A stretch of DNA of 64,000 bases from Marivivens niveibacter (GCF_002150005.2 NZ_MSPP01000001.1:620001-684000); one strand, 5' to 3'; numbered from the stretch's first letter, positions 8,412-18,130 are shown. Numbers and translations are program-made. Notes: generated from the letters alone by a model not told the origin.

Positions 8412-9092
8412 ATGTCGATTTGGTCACGAATTGCGGATGCTTTGGCAGCTTTGCGAAGCGGGGAAAGCCTGTCGACGGTGTTTGACCGGTTACGCACGCC
8501 GCCCGAAAAATCGGTCGGTTTTACCATTGCGGTGATCGCGCTGGGCGCAAAAATGGCCAAAGCGGACGGCCAAGTGACGCGCGATGAAGTTGCGGCCTTT
8601 CGTGAAATTTTCACCATTGCACCCAAAGACGAAGCGCAGGCAGGGCGTTTGTTCAATCTGGCCCGCCAGGATGTTGCCGGATACGAAGAATACGCCAAAC
8701 GCGTCGCCGCAATGTTTCGCGATGACATGGACCCGCTGTGCGACCTAATGGAAGGTCTGTTCCACATCGCTATGGCGGACGGCGTTTATCATGATGGCGA
8801 GGACGCGTATTTACAAAATGTTGCCGAAATTTTCGGGTTTGATGAGGCAAAGTTCAAAGCGATACGCGCGCGGTTTGTCCCTGATGCCGAACGGGATCCC
8901 TATGATGTATTAGGGGTGACACCAGACACGCCGATGGACGACATTCGCAAAGCTTGGCGTAATGCCGTACGTGCAACGCATCCAGATCAGATGATCGCCC
9001 GAGGTGTGCCAGAAGAGGCGGTTAAACTGGCTGAGGCGCGATTGATCGCCGTGAACAATGCTTGGGAAACCATCGTCGGGCAGGCGCGGTAA
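8412..9092 (+). CDS. TerB/DnaJ-domain protein (DjlA-like co-chaperone)
   Basis: A 226-residue protein with an N-terminal helical TerB-type domain (about residues 35-150, ALGAKMAKADGQVTRDEV) and a C-terminal J domain (about 162-226) carrying the HPD signature in ATHPDQMIARG, which would stimulate DnaK ATPase. E. coli DjlA joins the same two domains but also has a membrane anchor, which I do not see here. Start choice: ATG 8412 matches the MSIW N-terminus I expect for relatives, but its AAAGGAA is about 12 bases away; a TTG at 8403 in the same frame lies only 3-4 bases from it. The stop is immediately followed by the next start, so the pair is probably co-translated. Confidence 0.82.
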   Translation: MSIWSRIADALAALRSGESLSTVFDRLRTPPEKSVGFTIAVIALGAKMAKADGQVTRDEVAAFREIFTIAPKDEAQAGRLFNLARQDVAGYEEYAKRVAAMFRDDMDPLCDLMEGLFHIAMADGVYHDGEDAYLQNVAEIFGFDEAKFKAIRARFVPDAERDPYDVLGVTPDTPMDDIRKAWRNAVRATHPDQMIARGVPEEAVKLAEARLIAVNNAWETIVGQAR

Positions 9093-10106
9093 ATGCGGAT
9101 CGCGACCTATAACGTCGAATGGTTCAACAACCTGTTCAACAACCAAGGAACGCTGTTGCGCGACAGTGAATGGTCTGGGCGGTACAATGTGACACGCGGC
9201 GATCAGGCGGACGCTTTGGGCGCTGTTTTTGCAGCTATGGATGCCGATGCGATTATGGTGATCGAAGCGCCAGATGATAATCGCCGCAGGTCGGGTGTAA
9301 CTGCCCTGAAAAACTTTGCCGCCTTTTATGGTTTGCGGACAACCGAAGCGGTGATTGGGTTCTCCAATGACACCCAGCAAGAAATTTCATTGTTGTTCGA
9401 CCCAACATTGATGACCGTTCAGCACGATCCCATCGGGGACACCTCTGACCCCTATGCGCCCCGTTTCGACGGGCGGTTCATGTACGATCTGGATACGGAT
9501 GCCGCGCCGGAACCCGTGCACTGGTCGAAACCTCCGTTCGAGGCGCGGCTGGATACGGCATCGCAAGTAACGGTGCGGTTGATCGGTGTTCACGCCAAAT
9601 CCAAAGCGCCGCATGGGGCCCGCAATGCAGATGAGGCCATGCGCATTTCTATCGAAAATAGGCGCAAGCAGCTGGCGCAATGTGTTTGGTTGCGCCGGCG
9701 CGTAGATCATCACGTAGAGCAGGGGGATCATCTGATCGTATTGGGTGATTTCAATGATGGCCCCGGTTTGGATGAGTATGAAAAACTCTTTGGCCGGTCT
9801 GGGGTAGAGGTGGTCATGGGCGAAGGGAACAAACAGTGCCTGTATGATCCCCATGCGCGCATGGCCCTGTCGCAACGGGTAGGCGCGGCGCCGACCACAG
9901 CCCGATTTAGCGTAGGAAAAGATCAGCCCTATCTAAATGCGCTGTTGGACTACGTTATGGTGTCACCGACGTTGATGGACAAATCGCCCCGTTGGACGAT
10001 TTGGCACCCCTTCGATAACCCCAGGTGTTATGCAGACGTTCCACTGCGCGAGGCTTTGTTGGCGGCCTCGGATCATTTTCCGGTGACGTTGGATATTGAT
10101 CTTTAG
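9093..10106 (+). CDS. Endonuclease/exonuclease/phosphatase family protein
   Basis: A 337-residue member of the DNase I-like metal-dependent hydrolase superfamily. Visible family motifs are the N-terminal ATYNVEWFNN, a central IGVHAKSKA with its catalytic His, GDFNDGP near residue 210, and SDHFPV near the C-terminus. There is no signal peptide, so it is probably cytoplasmic. The superfamily includes nucleases, sphingomyelinases and inositol phosphatases; the sequence alone does not identify the substrate. The ATG directly follows the stop of the TerB/J-domain gene. Its stop overlaps the stop of convergent ppx. Confidence 0.85.
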   Translation: MRIATYNVEWFNNLFNNQGTLLRDSEWSGRYNVTRGDQADALGAVFAAMDADAIMVIEAPDDNRRRSGVTALKNFAAFYGLRTTEAVIGFSNDTQQEISLLFDPTLMTVQHDPIGDTSDPYAPRFDGRFMYDLDTDAAPEPVHWSKPPFEARLDTASQVTVRLIGVHAKSKAPHGARNADEAMRISIENRRKQLAQCVWLRRRVDHHVEQGDHLIVLGDFNDGPGLDEYEKLFGRSGVEVVMGEGNKQCLYDPHARMALSQRVGAAPTTARFSVGKDQPYLNALLDYVMVSPTLMDKSPRWTIWHPFDNPRCYADVPLREALLAASDHFPVTLDIDL

Positions 10107-11650
10107 TCTACGAATTCGATGTTTTTATCGATCGCCGACAAAGAATTTGCCAAGGAATTAAACCGCGATGCGGGCACTTCGCCCCATAAGGCGTGCGCAT
10201 GTTCCGTCAGGCGCAATTCCAATTCGCGTTTTTTGGGTTTCCAGACCAATTCACCCGGCAATTCGTCGTCTTTGAGCCAAAGCATTGCACCAAGCCGCAT
10301 GGCTTTACCCAAGATTTCGGCCTCTTTGATTTCTTGTTCTGTCAATAACCCGAACAATGGTTCAAAGCGCGACCCTTCGCGTTTGTTTTTATAGCGGTGA
10401 AACAACGACAGACCGACGAAAACGCGTTCGGAATGTTTCAGGCCGCCAAGGTTCGCGCGGGTGACGTTTTCAAAGGCAACTTCGTCGCGGTAATCAGGGT
10501 GCGCGCGCCAGCTAACATCGTGTAGCAGCGCGGCCGCTTTGATCAGGCGTTTTTTCTGCCAACTGACATTCGGGAATAGGGGGGTGACGAAATCATACAT
10601 CACCTTGCCAAATCCGGGCAGACGGGAATCTTTGGCTTCGGCATAGCGACAGGCTTCGATCAGCGGGTCGCGATCGCGCAGTTCCTGTGGCATTTGCTGA
10701 TACAGCAGGCCTTCGCGTATGCCGTAGGATGATACTGTGATGTCTTTGGGTTTAAAGGTTTTGACGACTTCGCGCAGAACCTGAACCGCGATTGGGACCA
10801 ATGCCATACGGTCCGATGAAATGCTGCAACGTCCGCGCAGATCATCCAGATTCGCCGCACCGATATAGTCTGCGGTGGTCGAAATGGCGCGGCTGGTCAT
10901 GCGGTATTCGTGCAGAACGGTCATCGGATAGCCGCGGCGTTCCATATCTACGCGGGCAATAGCGCGCCATGATCCACCCACCAGAAACAGACGTTTACCC
11001 GTTTCATTGCCCATCTGGTCATGCAGGCCTTTGACGATGGATTTGATGTGCTCTTTGAGCTGTTTCTTACCCTTGATGTCTCGCAATTTCAGCGGGCCCA
11101 GCGGCGATGTCAGGCGATTGCCTACCTTGCCTTCTGCGATCACAGCCAATTCCATCGACGACCCGCCGATGTCGCAGACCAGACCATATGATCCGGGCCA
11201 GCCTAGCAACACGCCTTGGGCGGATAGGCGGGCCTCTTCAGCGCCGTCGATGACGTGCAGTTTTACGCCCGTTTCGCGCAGGACTTCTTCTTGGAATTCG
11301 GGGCCATCTTCGGCCTCGCGCGCGGCGGCAGTGGCCACTGCGGTCAGTGGTAGGGCGCCCATGCTTTCGGCAAGCGCCGCAAAGCGTTTGATAGCAGACA
11401 GGGCGCGTTCGCGGCCTTTGGGGTTCAGGCGGCCCGTTTCAGATAGGCCAGCGCCCAAACCTGCCATTACCTTTTCGTTAAAGAAATAAGCTGGGCTGCG
11501 TGCGGCGCCATCAAATACGACCATACGGACAGAGTTGGACCCAACGTCCAAAACTGCGACCCGCGCCAATGCCTTGGCCAGATCTTTGTCGAACAGCGGA
11601 CGGCCAAAGGGCCCCCAATCGGTCACGTCATCTGTGGTCGTATCGGTCAT
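10103..11650 (-). CDS. ppx: Exopolyphosphatase Ppx/GppA family
   Basis: A 515-residue protein that would hydrolyse terminal phosphate from polyphosphate and/or convert pppGpp to ppGpp. The N-terminal actin-like ATPase fold shows VLDVGSNSVRMVVFDG (about residues 33-48) and the second phosphate loop DIGGSSMELAVI (about 160). The C-terminal half looks like the HD-type helical domain (LLHDVSWRAHPDYR near 375). A GGAGATC lies 3 bases before the ATG. It lies just downstream of ppk, so the maker and the degrader of polyphosphate form one probable operon. The stop codon overlaps that of the convergent gene by antiparallel TTAG. Confidence 0.92.
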   Translation of the reverse strand: MTDTTTDDVTDWGPFGRPLFDKDLAKALARVAVLDVGSNSVRMVVFDGAARSPAYFFNEKVMAGLGAGLSETGRLNPKGRERALSAIKRFAALAESMGALPLTAVATAAAREAEDGPEFQEEVLRETGVKLHVIDGAEEARLSAQGVLLGWPGSYGLVCDIGGSSMELAVIAEGKVGNRLTSPLGPLKLRDIKGKKQLKEHIKSIVKGLHDQMGNETGKRLFLVGGSWRAIARVDMERRGYPMTVLHEYRMTSRAISTTADYIGAANLDDLRGRCSISSDRMALVPIAVQVLREVVKTFKPKDITVSSYGIREGLLYQQMPQELRDRDPLIEACRYAEAKDSRLPGFGKVMYDFVTPLFPNVSWQKKRLIKAAALLHDVSWRAHPDYRDEVAFENVTRANLGGLKHSERVFVGLSLFHRYKNKREGSRFEPLFGLLTEQEIKEAEILGKAMRLGAMLWLKDDELPGELVWKPKKRELELRLTEHAHALWGEVPASRFNSLANSLSAIDKNIEFVD

Positions 11651-11696
11651 TTGATCTCCGGTCTTGTCAGAGGTTTGACCCGACCGGCCACTGGTG

Positions 11697-13862
11697 TCAA
11701 TCGTCGGCGTGGGTAAGTTTTACCACGTCAGACGCGCCAGCCGATCCGCGACCCGACAAAGACGGCGTTTCCATAAAGAATTTATGGCAATTAAACGCGA
11801 ATCCGTCTTCGGGAATTTTGGCACGAATGAATTTGCCATTCGGCTGCATTGTCCAGCTTTGGGCGATGTCGGCCATGTTGGCGGCCATGATCTGATCGAC
11901 GATCTGCGCCTTAACCGTTGGGTTCATCGCCTCGACCAGCGTTTCGACACGGCGGTTCAGGTTGCGGCTCATCCAGTCGGCAGAGCTAAAGAAAACGCGC
12001 GCCTTTTTACCGGGCAGGCCGCCGCCATTGCCGAAACATACAATGCGGCTGTGTTCCAGAAAACGACCCACAATGGATTTGACGCGGATGTTTTCGGACA
12101 GGCCTTTGATCCCTGGGCGAATGCCGCAGATACCGCGCACAACAAGGCTGATTTTCACGCCCTCTTGGCTGGCGCGGTATAGGGCGTTCATCACGTCCTC
12201 TTCGATCAGGCTGTTCATTTTTGCCCAGATGGTTGCAGGGCGCCCCGCGCGGGCATGTTCGATTTCAGCGTCGATCATTTCGATCAGGCGGGGTTTTAGG
12301 GATTTTGGCGAAATCGCCAAATTTTCCAGTCCCACAGGTTCGACATAGCCCGACAGATAGTTGAACACTTTGGTAGCATCCCGGCCCAATGCAGCGTCGC
12401 AGGTAAAGAATGACAGGTCGGTGTAAATCTTAGCCGTGATTGGGTGGTAGTTTCCCGTGCCATAGTGGGTATAGGTGACCAATTGGTCGCCTTCGCGGCG
12501 GACCACAGTGCTGATTTTGGCGTGGGTTTTGTACTGCGTGAACCCGTATACCACATGCGCGCCTGCGCGTTCCAAACGGCGCGATTGGCGGATGTTCGCG
12601 GCTTCGTCAAAGCGGGCTTTTAGTTCGACCAGCGCGGTGACCGATTTGCCGTCTTCGGCGGCTTCGCACAAGGCTTCGACGATCGGGGATTTTTTCGACG
12701 TGCGGTACAGCGTCTGTTTGATCGCCACGACATTCGGATCGGTCGCCGCCTGATTTAGAAACCGCACCACCATGTCAAAGGTTTCATAGGGGTGGTGCAG
12801 CAGCATGTCCTTTTGTTTGATGGCGGCAAACATATCGCCGTCATAGTCTTGAACGCGTTCGGGCACGCGCGGCGTGTAGTTGGGCCACAGCAGATCAGGG
12901 CGGCTGTCTAGAACCAGTTCGTTTAGGTCCGCCATGCCGATCAGGCCATCAACCTCGATCACTTCGGATTCATTGACGTGCAGTTCGTCCATGATCATCT
13001 TGCGCAAACCTTTGGGCGCGCCTGACGTCATTTTCATCCGCACAACTTCGCCGCGGCGGCGACGTTTCAGGGCGACTTCGAATTCGCGAACCAGATCTTC
13101 GGCTTCGTCTTCGACCTCTAGATCGCTGTCACGCAGCACGCGGAACGCACAGCTACCTGTCAGGCGATAACCGGGGAACAGCTGGTGAATTTGCATCAAC
13201 AGCAATTCTTCTAGCGGAAGGAACCGTTTTTCATCACCGGGTAGGCCAATGAAACGGTCAATCTGTGCAGGCACAGGCAGCAGGGCCCGCATAACGCGTT
13301 TGTCCGATGTGCGTTCTAATTCCAACGCCAGCGCAAAGCCCGTGTTTGGAATAAACGGGAACGGGTGTGCTGGGTCCACGGCCAATGGGGACAAAACCGG
13401 AAACACGTTATTCAGGAATACGTTTTCCAAATATCCTGTATCGCCATCGGCCAGTTCGTGACGGGTCAGGATGCTGATCTGTTCGGTTTTTAACAGTGCC
13501 TTTAGGTCGTTGAAAACAGCCTGCTGTTTAAACATCAACTGGCGGGCGTCTTCGTCGATCAGGGTCAATTGTTCCGATGGTGACAGACCATCCAAGGCGG
13601 GCGTCGTATTCCCCGCATGGGCCAATTCGCGCAGGCCCGCGACACGGACGGTATAGAATTCATCCAAATTCGTCGCCGAAATCGACAAAAACCGCAGCCG
13701 TTCCAATAGCGGGACACGCGGATTTTCGGATTCCTCTAGCACGCGCCAGTTGAACGATAGCCAGCTGAGTTCGCGGTTATAAAAACGCGCGGGGCTGTCC
13801 AGATCGAAATCTGGGTCTACGGGGGCGGGAAACGGGGCGTTTAGAAAATCAGCGGTGTTCAT
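11697..13862 (-). CDS. ppk: Polyphosphate kinase Ppk1
   Basis: A 721-residue enzyme that polymerises the ATP gamma-phosphate into polyphosphate. The four-domain PPK1 layout is recognisable: the N-terminal domain begins YNRELSWLSFNWRVLEE, and the two catalytic phospholipase-D-like domains carry the histidines in YKTHAKIS and YTHYGTGNYHP (equivalent to His435 and His454 in E. coli). The start at 13862 fits the family N-terminus, but no good ribosome-binding site is visible. It follows hdaA with a 40-base gap and precedes ppx by 46 bases. The polyphosphate pair may be co-regulated with the replication control gene upstream. Confidence 0.95.
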   Translation of the reverse strand: MNTADFLNAPFPAPVDPDFDLDSPARFYNRELSWLSFNWRVLEESENPRVPLLERLRFLSISATNLDEFYTVRVAGLRELAHAGNTTPALDGLSPSEQLTLIDEDARQLMFKQQAVFNDLKALLKTEQISILTRHELADGDTGYLENVFLNNVFPVLSPLAVDPAHPFPFIPNTGFALALELERTSDKRVMRALLPVPAQIDRFIGLPGDEKRFLPLEELLLMQIHQLFPGYRLTGSCAFRVLRDSDLEVEDEAEDLVREFEVALKRRRRGEVVRMKMTSGAPKGLRKMIMDELHVNESEVIEVDGLIGMADLNELVLDSRPDLLWPNYTPRVPERVQDYDGDMFAAIKQKDMLLHHPYETFDMVVRFLNQAATDPNVVAIKQTLYRTSKKSPIVEALCEAAEDGKSVTALVELKARFDEAANIRQSRRLERAGAHVVYGFTQYKTHAKISTVVRREGDQLVTYTHYGTGNYHPITAKIYTDLSFFTCDAALGRDATKVFNYLSGYVEPVGLENLAISPKSLKPRLIEMIDAEIEHARAGRPATIWAKMNSLIEEDVMNALYRASQEGVKISLVVRGICGIRPGIKGLSENIRVKSIVGRFLEHSRIVCFGNGGGLPGKKARVFFSSADWMSRNLNRRVETLVEAMNPTVKAQIVDQIMAANMADIAQSWTMQPNGKFIRAKIPEDGFAFNCHKFFMETPSLSGRGSAGASDVVKLTHADD

Positions 13863-13902
13863 GGGGTGCTTATGCTGCGGGATTGCAACGGATTGGTGAC
13901 GA

Positions 13903-14577
13903 TTATGCGTCGTGTTCGCCAGAAATGTCCAGAATAGCCCGCGCGAGGCTAACGGTAACCTTGGAACCTTTGGCCAATGCCTCTTTATCCAGCAGCGCGA
14001 CCACGTCGGCGGCGGATGTATAAGACCGCTCCATGTTCTTTAGCAGGTAGGCGATCACATTGGGTTTGGGGAACAACTGCCTGTCGGCAAAGAGTTTCAT
14101 CAGTACCGCCGACAATAGCCGGTCATCAGGGTTGCCGATGTCGACTGCGGGGGCAGCTTGCATGCGGCTGGCCAAATCGGGCAGGGCGATGTCCCAGCGG
14201 GCAGGCGCAGATTGCGCGGTCATCAGCAGTGGTTTGCGCCGCGCCCTTAGATGGTTGTGCAGGTGGAACATGTCCTCTTCTGCTGTGCGGGGCAGGGTTT
14301 CCATGTCTTCGACGACAATGGCCGTATCGGGCAGATCATCCATGTCCGCCAAATCGCTGGCCGTTAAAATCGCAGCGCCGGTGACATGCTGGAATACGCG
14401 GGCCAGATGGGATTTCCCGCTGCCTTTGGGGCCAACGACAACCAATTTACCTTCGGCCCAGCCGTCGGGCAGTGTCGCCATTGCATAGGCATGTGCATTC
14501 GCACCTGACACGAAATAATCGTCAGGGCCCAACGACACTTGTGCAGGCAGGTCAAAAGATAACTGTTTGGGGGTCAT
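13903..14577 (-). CDS. hdaA: DnaA-related replication regulator HdaA
   Basis: A 224-residue AAA+ ATPase related to domain III of DnaA but lacking the DNA-binding domain IV. Walker A is GPKGSGKSHL (about residues 49-58) and the Walker B-like acidic VVEDMETLP is near 90. In alphaproteobacteria HdaA works with the DNA clamp to switch off DnaA-ATP after initiation, and the N-terminal QLSFDL (residues 4-9) resembles the clamp-binding QL[S/D]LF-type motif. Start and stop overlap the upstream AI-2E gene by one base (TAATG), so translation is coupled. The order AI-2E, hdaA, ppk, ppx is one I associate with this group. Confidence 0.88.
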   Translation of the reverse strand: MTPKQLSFDLPAQVSLGPDDYFVSGANAHAYAMATLPDGWAEGKLVVVGPKGSGKSHLARVFQHVTGAAILTASDLADMDDLPDTAIVVEDMETLPRTAEEDMFHLHNHLRARRKPLLMTAQSAPARWDIALPDLASRMQAAPAVDIGNPDDRLLSAVLMKLFADRQLFPKPNVIAYLLKNMERSYTSAADVVALLDKEALAKGSKVTVSLARAILDISGEHDA

Positions 14578-15710
14578 TATTCGTCGGCGTCTTTTTCAGC
14601 AAAGCCTTTGTACAGGCGTCCGTCTTTGTAGCTGCGCACGGCATGACGTGCAACGACGCCGATCATTGCGGCGACAGGCACAGCAACCAACATGCCCACA
14701 AATCCGAACAACGTGCCGAACAAAGACAGCGCAAAGATCAGCCAAACAGGGTGCAGACCAACGGAACTGCCGACCAATTTCGGGGTCAGGAAATTCCCTT
14801 CTAGGAACTGGCCAATACCAAAAATGGCGGCAACGATACCGATGCGGATCCAATCAGGGTGGGTTGTTGTAATGTCGCCCGATGTGACCTCGACCCCGTT
14901 CCAGAACTGAAACAGCGCAAGACCGATAGACAGCAGGCCGCCAACCAAAGCGCCAACATAAGGAATAAACGTCAGCAGACCCGCGATCGCGCCTGCGACC
15001 AGTCCGAATTGCAGACCGACCAACATCAGGCCAAGGGCATAAAAGACGCCCAAAATCAGGCAAACGGTGCCTTGACCGCGAATGAACGATGCAAGCGTTT
15101 GGTCAATTTCTTTGGCAACGTCGCGGATTGTGCCCACGTGATCACGCGGTAGCAGGCGGTCGATTTCGGCCACCATGCGGTCCCAATCATACAGCAGGTA
15201 CACGGCAACGACCGGCACGATAACCAATAAAACAACGACGTTCAGGAGGCTCATCGCTGAGGTCAGGATGCCGTTCATCAGGTCGCCGCCTTTGGATTGA
15301 ACAGCCTCTGCTACAGTTTGTAATTGGCCCGATAGGGTGATGTCGTATTGCGCCAGCATCGGGAATGTCTGTGACAGCCATTCATCCAGATCCTGCAACA
15401 TGGATGGTGCACCATCGACAGATGTGCCGATGAATTCAAACAGCGATGCAGTTTGTTGCAGCAAAACCGGAATAATCAGCAGAACGCCCAAAACAAAAAT
15501 CAGGGTTCCGATAAAGGAAATGATTGCCACGGATGTTGCGCGGGAAAAGCCAGCGGCTTCGAACCTGTCAGCGACAGGGTCCAACATATAGGCTACCGCA
15601 CCGCCCAGCACGAATGGCAGGATTACGTCGCCGACGAAATACATCAAGAAAGCAAAGGCAGCCGCAGCAAAGCCCCAATATTTGACTTGATCCCTGACCG
15701 GCAAACCCAT
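14577..15710 (-). CDS. AI-2E family transporter (PerM/UPF0118)
   Basis: A 377-residue inner-membrane protein with about eight hydrophobic helices and the GQGTVCLILGVFYALGLMLVG and PYVGALVGG segments of the family once called UPF0118/DUF20. Members export diverse small molecules or act as Na+/H+ antiporters; the AI-2 label is historical, and the real substrate cannot be told here. I start at ATG 15710, preceded by AGGGA at 8 bases, rather than a TTG at 15740. It is the first gene of the hdaA/ppk/ppx transcription unit. Confidence 0.85.
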   Translation of the reverse strand: MGLPVRDQVKYWGFAAAAFAFLMYFVGDVILPFVLGGAVAYMLDPVADRFEAAGFSRATSVAIISFIGTLIFVLGVLLIIPVLLQQTASLFEFIGTSVDGAPSMLQDLDEWLSQTFPMLAQYDITLSGQLQTVAEAVQSKGGDLMNGILTSAMSLLNVVVLLVIVPVVAVYLLYDWDRMVAEIDRLLPRDHVGTIRDVAKEIDQTLASFIRGQGTVCLILGVFYALGLMLVGLQFGLVAGAIAGLLTFIPYVGALVGGLLSIGLALFQFWNGVEVTSGDITTTHPDWIRIGIVAAIFGIGQFLEGNFLTPKLVGSSVGLHPVWLIFALSLFGTLFGFVGMLVAVPVAAMIGVVARHAVRSYKDGRLYKGFAEKDADE

Positions 15711-15782
15711 GGCAGTGTCCCTAGAAATTAATTCGCGCAATACACAACGACTTAGGGGGCAAAGCCTATGCCTGCAAGTAAA

Positions 15783-17159
15783 TCAGGCTTTTTTCGCTTG
15801 ATCGGCTGAAAATTCGCCCTTGCGCCATGTGAACATGATGATCGCGCAGCCGCCGACATCATGCGATTTCAGGTCTTCGACCAATGTGCCCAATGCCACG
15901 TCGAAAATATGTTCGGATTTATGGGTCACATTCGCGCAAATGTGGCCTGTTGCATCGGCAGGCAGACCCGATTCCAGCAATTTGTCACGCAGCGCTGCCG
16001 CCTGAGACACCGCCATGTAGTAAATCATCCGGGTGCCAGGGTGAACGTGGTGATGCCACAATGGCGCGTCCGCGCCTTGGCGGCTATGGCCAGTTGTGAA
16101 CACAACGCTGTCGATTTCGCCGCGTTCCGTCAGGCTGCGGCCCATCGCGGCGGCAGCGGCGCTGGCGGCGGTGACACCGGGGATGATTTCAGTGGGGATG
16201 CCCAGTTCGCGGGCGGATTCCAATTCTTCGGTCGCGCGGCCAAAGATCGACGGATCACCCGATTTCAGGCGAACAACACGGCGGCCTTTGCGAGCTTCGT
16301 TTACGATCAGTTGGTTGATGTTGCTTTGCGGGATGGCATGAGCGCCCACGACTTTGCCAACATAGACGCGTTCGGCGTCGCGGCGGGCCAGTTCCAGCAC
16401 GTCAGGATCAACCAGACGGTCATAGAATATCACATCAGCCTCTTGCAGGCGTTCAACGGCTCGCAGGGTCAGTAGATCACGCGCACCGGGGCCTGCGCCA
16501 ACCAGAGAAATCTGACCTTCGGTCTGTTTAGCACCCGTTTCAATGGCGGTTTTCAGCAGCTCGGCTGCCTCGCGTTCTGCGCCGCGTTTGAATGCCTGCC
16601 AAGGCGCATCGTTAAACGCCCAACGCCAGAATTCGCGGCGGTTTTCACGGGCGACCTTTTGCGCGACGCTATCGCGCAAGCGACCCGCCAGCGCGACGTA
16701 ATTCCCCAAACGCGGGTCCAGCATTTTTTCGATCTGGGTTTTGATCGAACGGCCCATGACGGGCGCGTTGCCTTCGGTGCCGATGGCGATGACGACGGGG
16801 TCGCGGTCAACGATCGACGGCGTTGTCGCATCGCAAAGGGCTGGTTGGTCGACAACGTTGACCAAGGCGTTCACGGATTTCGCAATCGCATGGATCGAAG
16901 CGTCCACCGCAGGGCAGCCCGTGCCGATCAGAACCATCGCGACATCGCGGAATAGATCAGCGGTAATCGGGCCTGTGTGATGATCGGCGCGGCCTTTGTC
17001 GACCAGCGCCTGTAGTTCGTCATCCAGTTCGGGCGCAGCGATGGTGATCGCGGCATCCGTTTTCAGCATAAGACGCGATTTTTGCGCGGCTTGTTCGTCC
17101 CCTCCAACGATCACAACGCGGCGATCGGCCATTTTGATAAACATTGGAAAGGACTGCAT
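15783..17159 (-). CDS. cysG: Siroheme synthase CysG (bifunctional)
   Basis: A 458-residue fusion that makes siroheme from uroporphyrinogen III. The N-terminal part (about residues 1-200) is the NAD-dependent precorrin-2 dehydrogenase/ferrochelatase, with VVIVGGDEQAAQKSRLML as its nucleotide loop. The C-terminal part (from about 215) is the SAM uroporphyrinogen-III methyltransferase, with VGAGPGARDLLTLRAVERL and VVRLKSGDPSIFGRATEE. Siroheme is needed by NirB at the same locus, so this is the last gene of the nitrate operon in functional terms. The start at 17159 has AGGAG 8 bases in front and lies 11 bases after the TrpD2-like stop; the longer frame start at 17204 would overlap that gene. Confidence 0.95.
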   Translation of the reverse strand: MQSFPMFIKMADRRVVIVGGDEQAAQKSRLMLKTDAAITIAAPELDDELQALVDKGRADHHTGPITADLFRDVAMVLIGTGCPAVDASIHAIAKSVNALVNVVDQPALCDATTPSIVDRDPVVIAIGTEGNAPVMGRSIKTQIEKMLDPRLGNYVALAGRLRDSVAQKVARENRREFWRWAFNDAPWQAFKRGAEREAAELLKTAIETGAKQTEGQISLVGAGPGARDLLTLRAVERLQEADVIFYDRLVDPDVLELARRDAERVYVGKVVGAHAIPQSNINQLIVNEARKGRRVVRLKSGDPSIFGRATEELESARELGIPTEIIPGVTAASAAAAAMGRSLTERGEIDSVVFTTGHSRQGADAPLWHHHVHPGTRMIYYMAVSQAAALRDKLLESGLPADATGHICANVTHKSEHIFDVALGTLVEDLKSHDVGGCAIIMFTWRKGEFSADQAKKA

Positions 17160-17170
17160 TGGGATGGCTC

Positions 17171-18130
17171 CTAGTTGGCTATGCGGCGATTGCGCGCCGC
17201 CCATAGATCAGCGGCCGTTTCAGACGCGCCAATCGTTTGCAGCGCCAGATCCGCCGTGCCCAGCACGACCGACAGCGCGAAATCATCGGTTAATTCCCCT
17301 GTCCACAGCGCAGGCAGCGCGGCAGGGTTGGTGTTTTCTGTCCCTTCGGCTAGGCGAACGTGGTCGGCGTTAATCACGGGGGCGTCTGCCTCCCACGCTT
17401 TGCCGCCCCGCAGGCCGAATAGGGCGACGCCTTTGGATGGGTTGCGTTCAAATTCGCCACCGCCGCCTTTTAGGACTGTCATGGATTGCTGGCCCAGAAT
17501 GACGCCTGCATCCATCTGCAATTCGCGATAGGGCGGGTGGAATACGCCCTGAACGGACGCAGGGGCGGATGCTGGGTTCAAAACGCGCAGCACAGTGTTC
17601 ACGCAGGACCGCAGGTTGAACACATCGCGCAGGCGCAGCAGGTCGAACATGATCGGCGACAGGGTTTCCAGCGGCAGATAGCCGATGTTGCCGTCCAATT
17701 TGTCGAATGTGGCCGATGCCAGCGTCGGGATGCCAATGCCGTCCAACGCGCCGCGCACGGATGCAACGGGGTTCTGGTGGCTGTTCCAGCCGTGCATCAA
17801 AACAGGATACCCAGCCGAGGCAACCAATTTCGCCGACAACAGGAACCACGGCAAACCGCGTGTACGGCCCGCCGCATATGACGGCCAATCTAACGCGACA
17901 TTGCCGACGGCAGGTGCCACAACGCGTGCAGCGCGCACGAACCCCGCGATTTCCTGTGCCTCTTCGCCCTTCATCCGCATGAGCATCAGCATGGCGCCTA
18001 CCGCTTCGGGGGCTGCTTCTCCGCGCAAGACGATTTCCATCGCCTCTTGGGATTCCTCGAGCGTCATGGAACGGGACAGGTTGGCCCCACGTCCTAAAAT
18101 GCGGACATAGGGGGCAAGGGCGGTTTTCAT
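17171..18130 (-). CDS. TrpD2-like (YbiB) glycosyl-transferase-fold protein
   Basis: A 319-residue relative of anthranilate phosphoribosyltransferase (class III glycosyltransferase fold), with an N-terminal helical domain (to about residue 70) and an alpha/beta domain. The glycine-rich phosphoribosyl-binding loop of true TrpD is not clear, and VLKGGGGEFERNPSK near residue 220 is the best match to the family's second loop. Its E. coli relative YbiB binds nucleic acid, and no enzyme activity is established. The ATG overlaps the nasA stop (ATGA), so it is translationally tied to nitrate reductase. Its presence in a nitrate operon suggests an accessory or regulatory role, which is inference. Confidence 0.75.
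   Translation of the reverse strand: MKTALAPYVRILGRGANLSRSMTLEESQEAMEIVLRGEAAPEAVGAMLMLMRMKGEEAQEIAGFVRAARVVAPAVGNVALDWPSYAAGRTRGLPWFLLSAKLVASAGYPVLMHGWNSHQNPVASVRGALDGIGIPTLASATFDKLDGNIGYLPLETLSPIMFDLLRLRDVFNLRSCVNTVLRVLNPASAPASVQGVFHPPYRELQMDAGVILGQQSMTVLKGGGGEFERNPSKGVALFGLRGGKAWEADAPVINADHVRLAEGTENTNPAALPALWTGELTDDFALSVVLGTADLALQTIGASETAADLWAARNRRIAN

Noticed and set aside
17171-18130. True anthranilate phosphoribosyltransferase TrpD
   Set aside because: The first glycine-rich phosphate loop is missing and no trp genes adjoin it.
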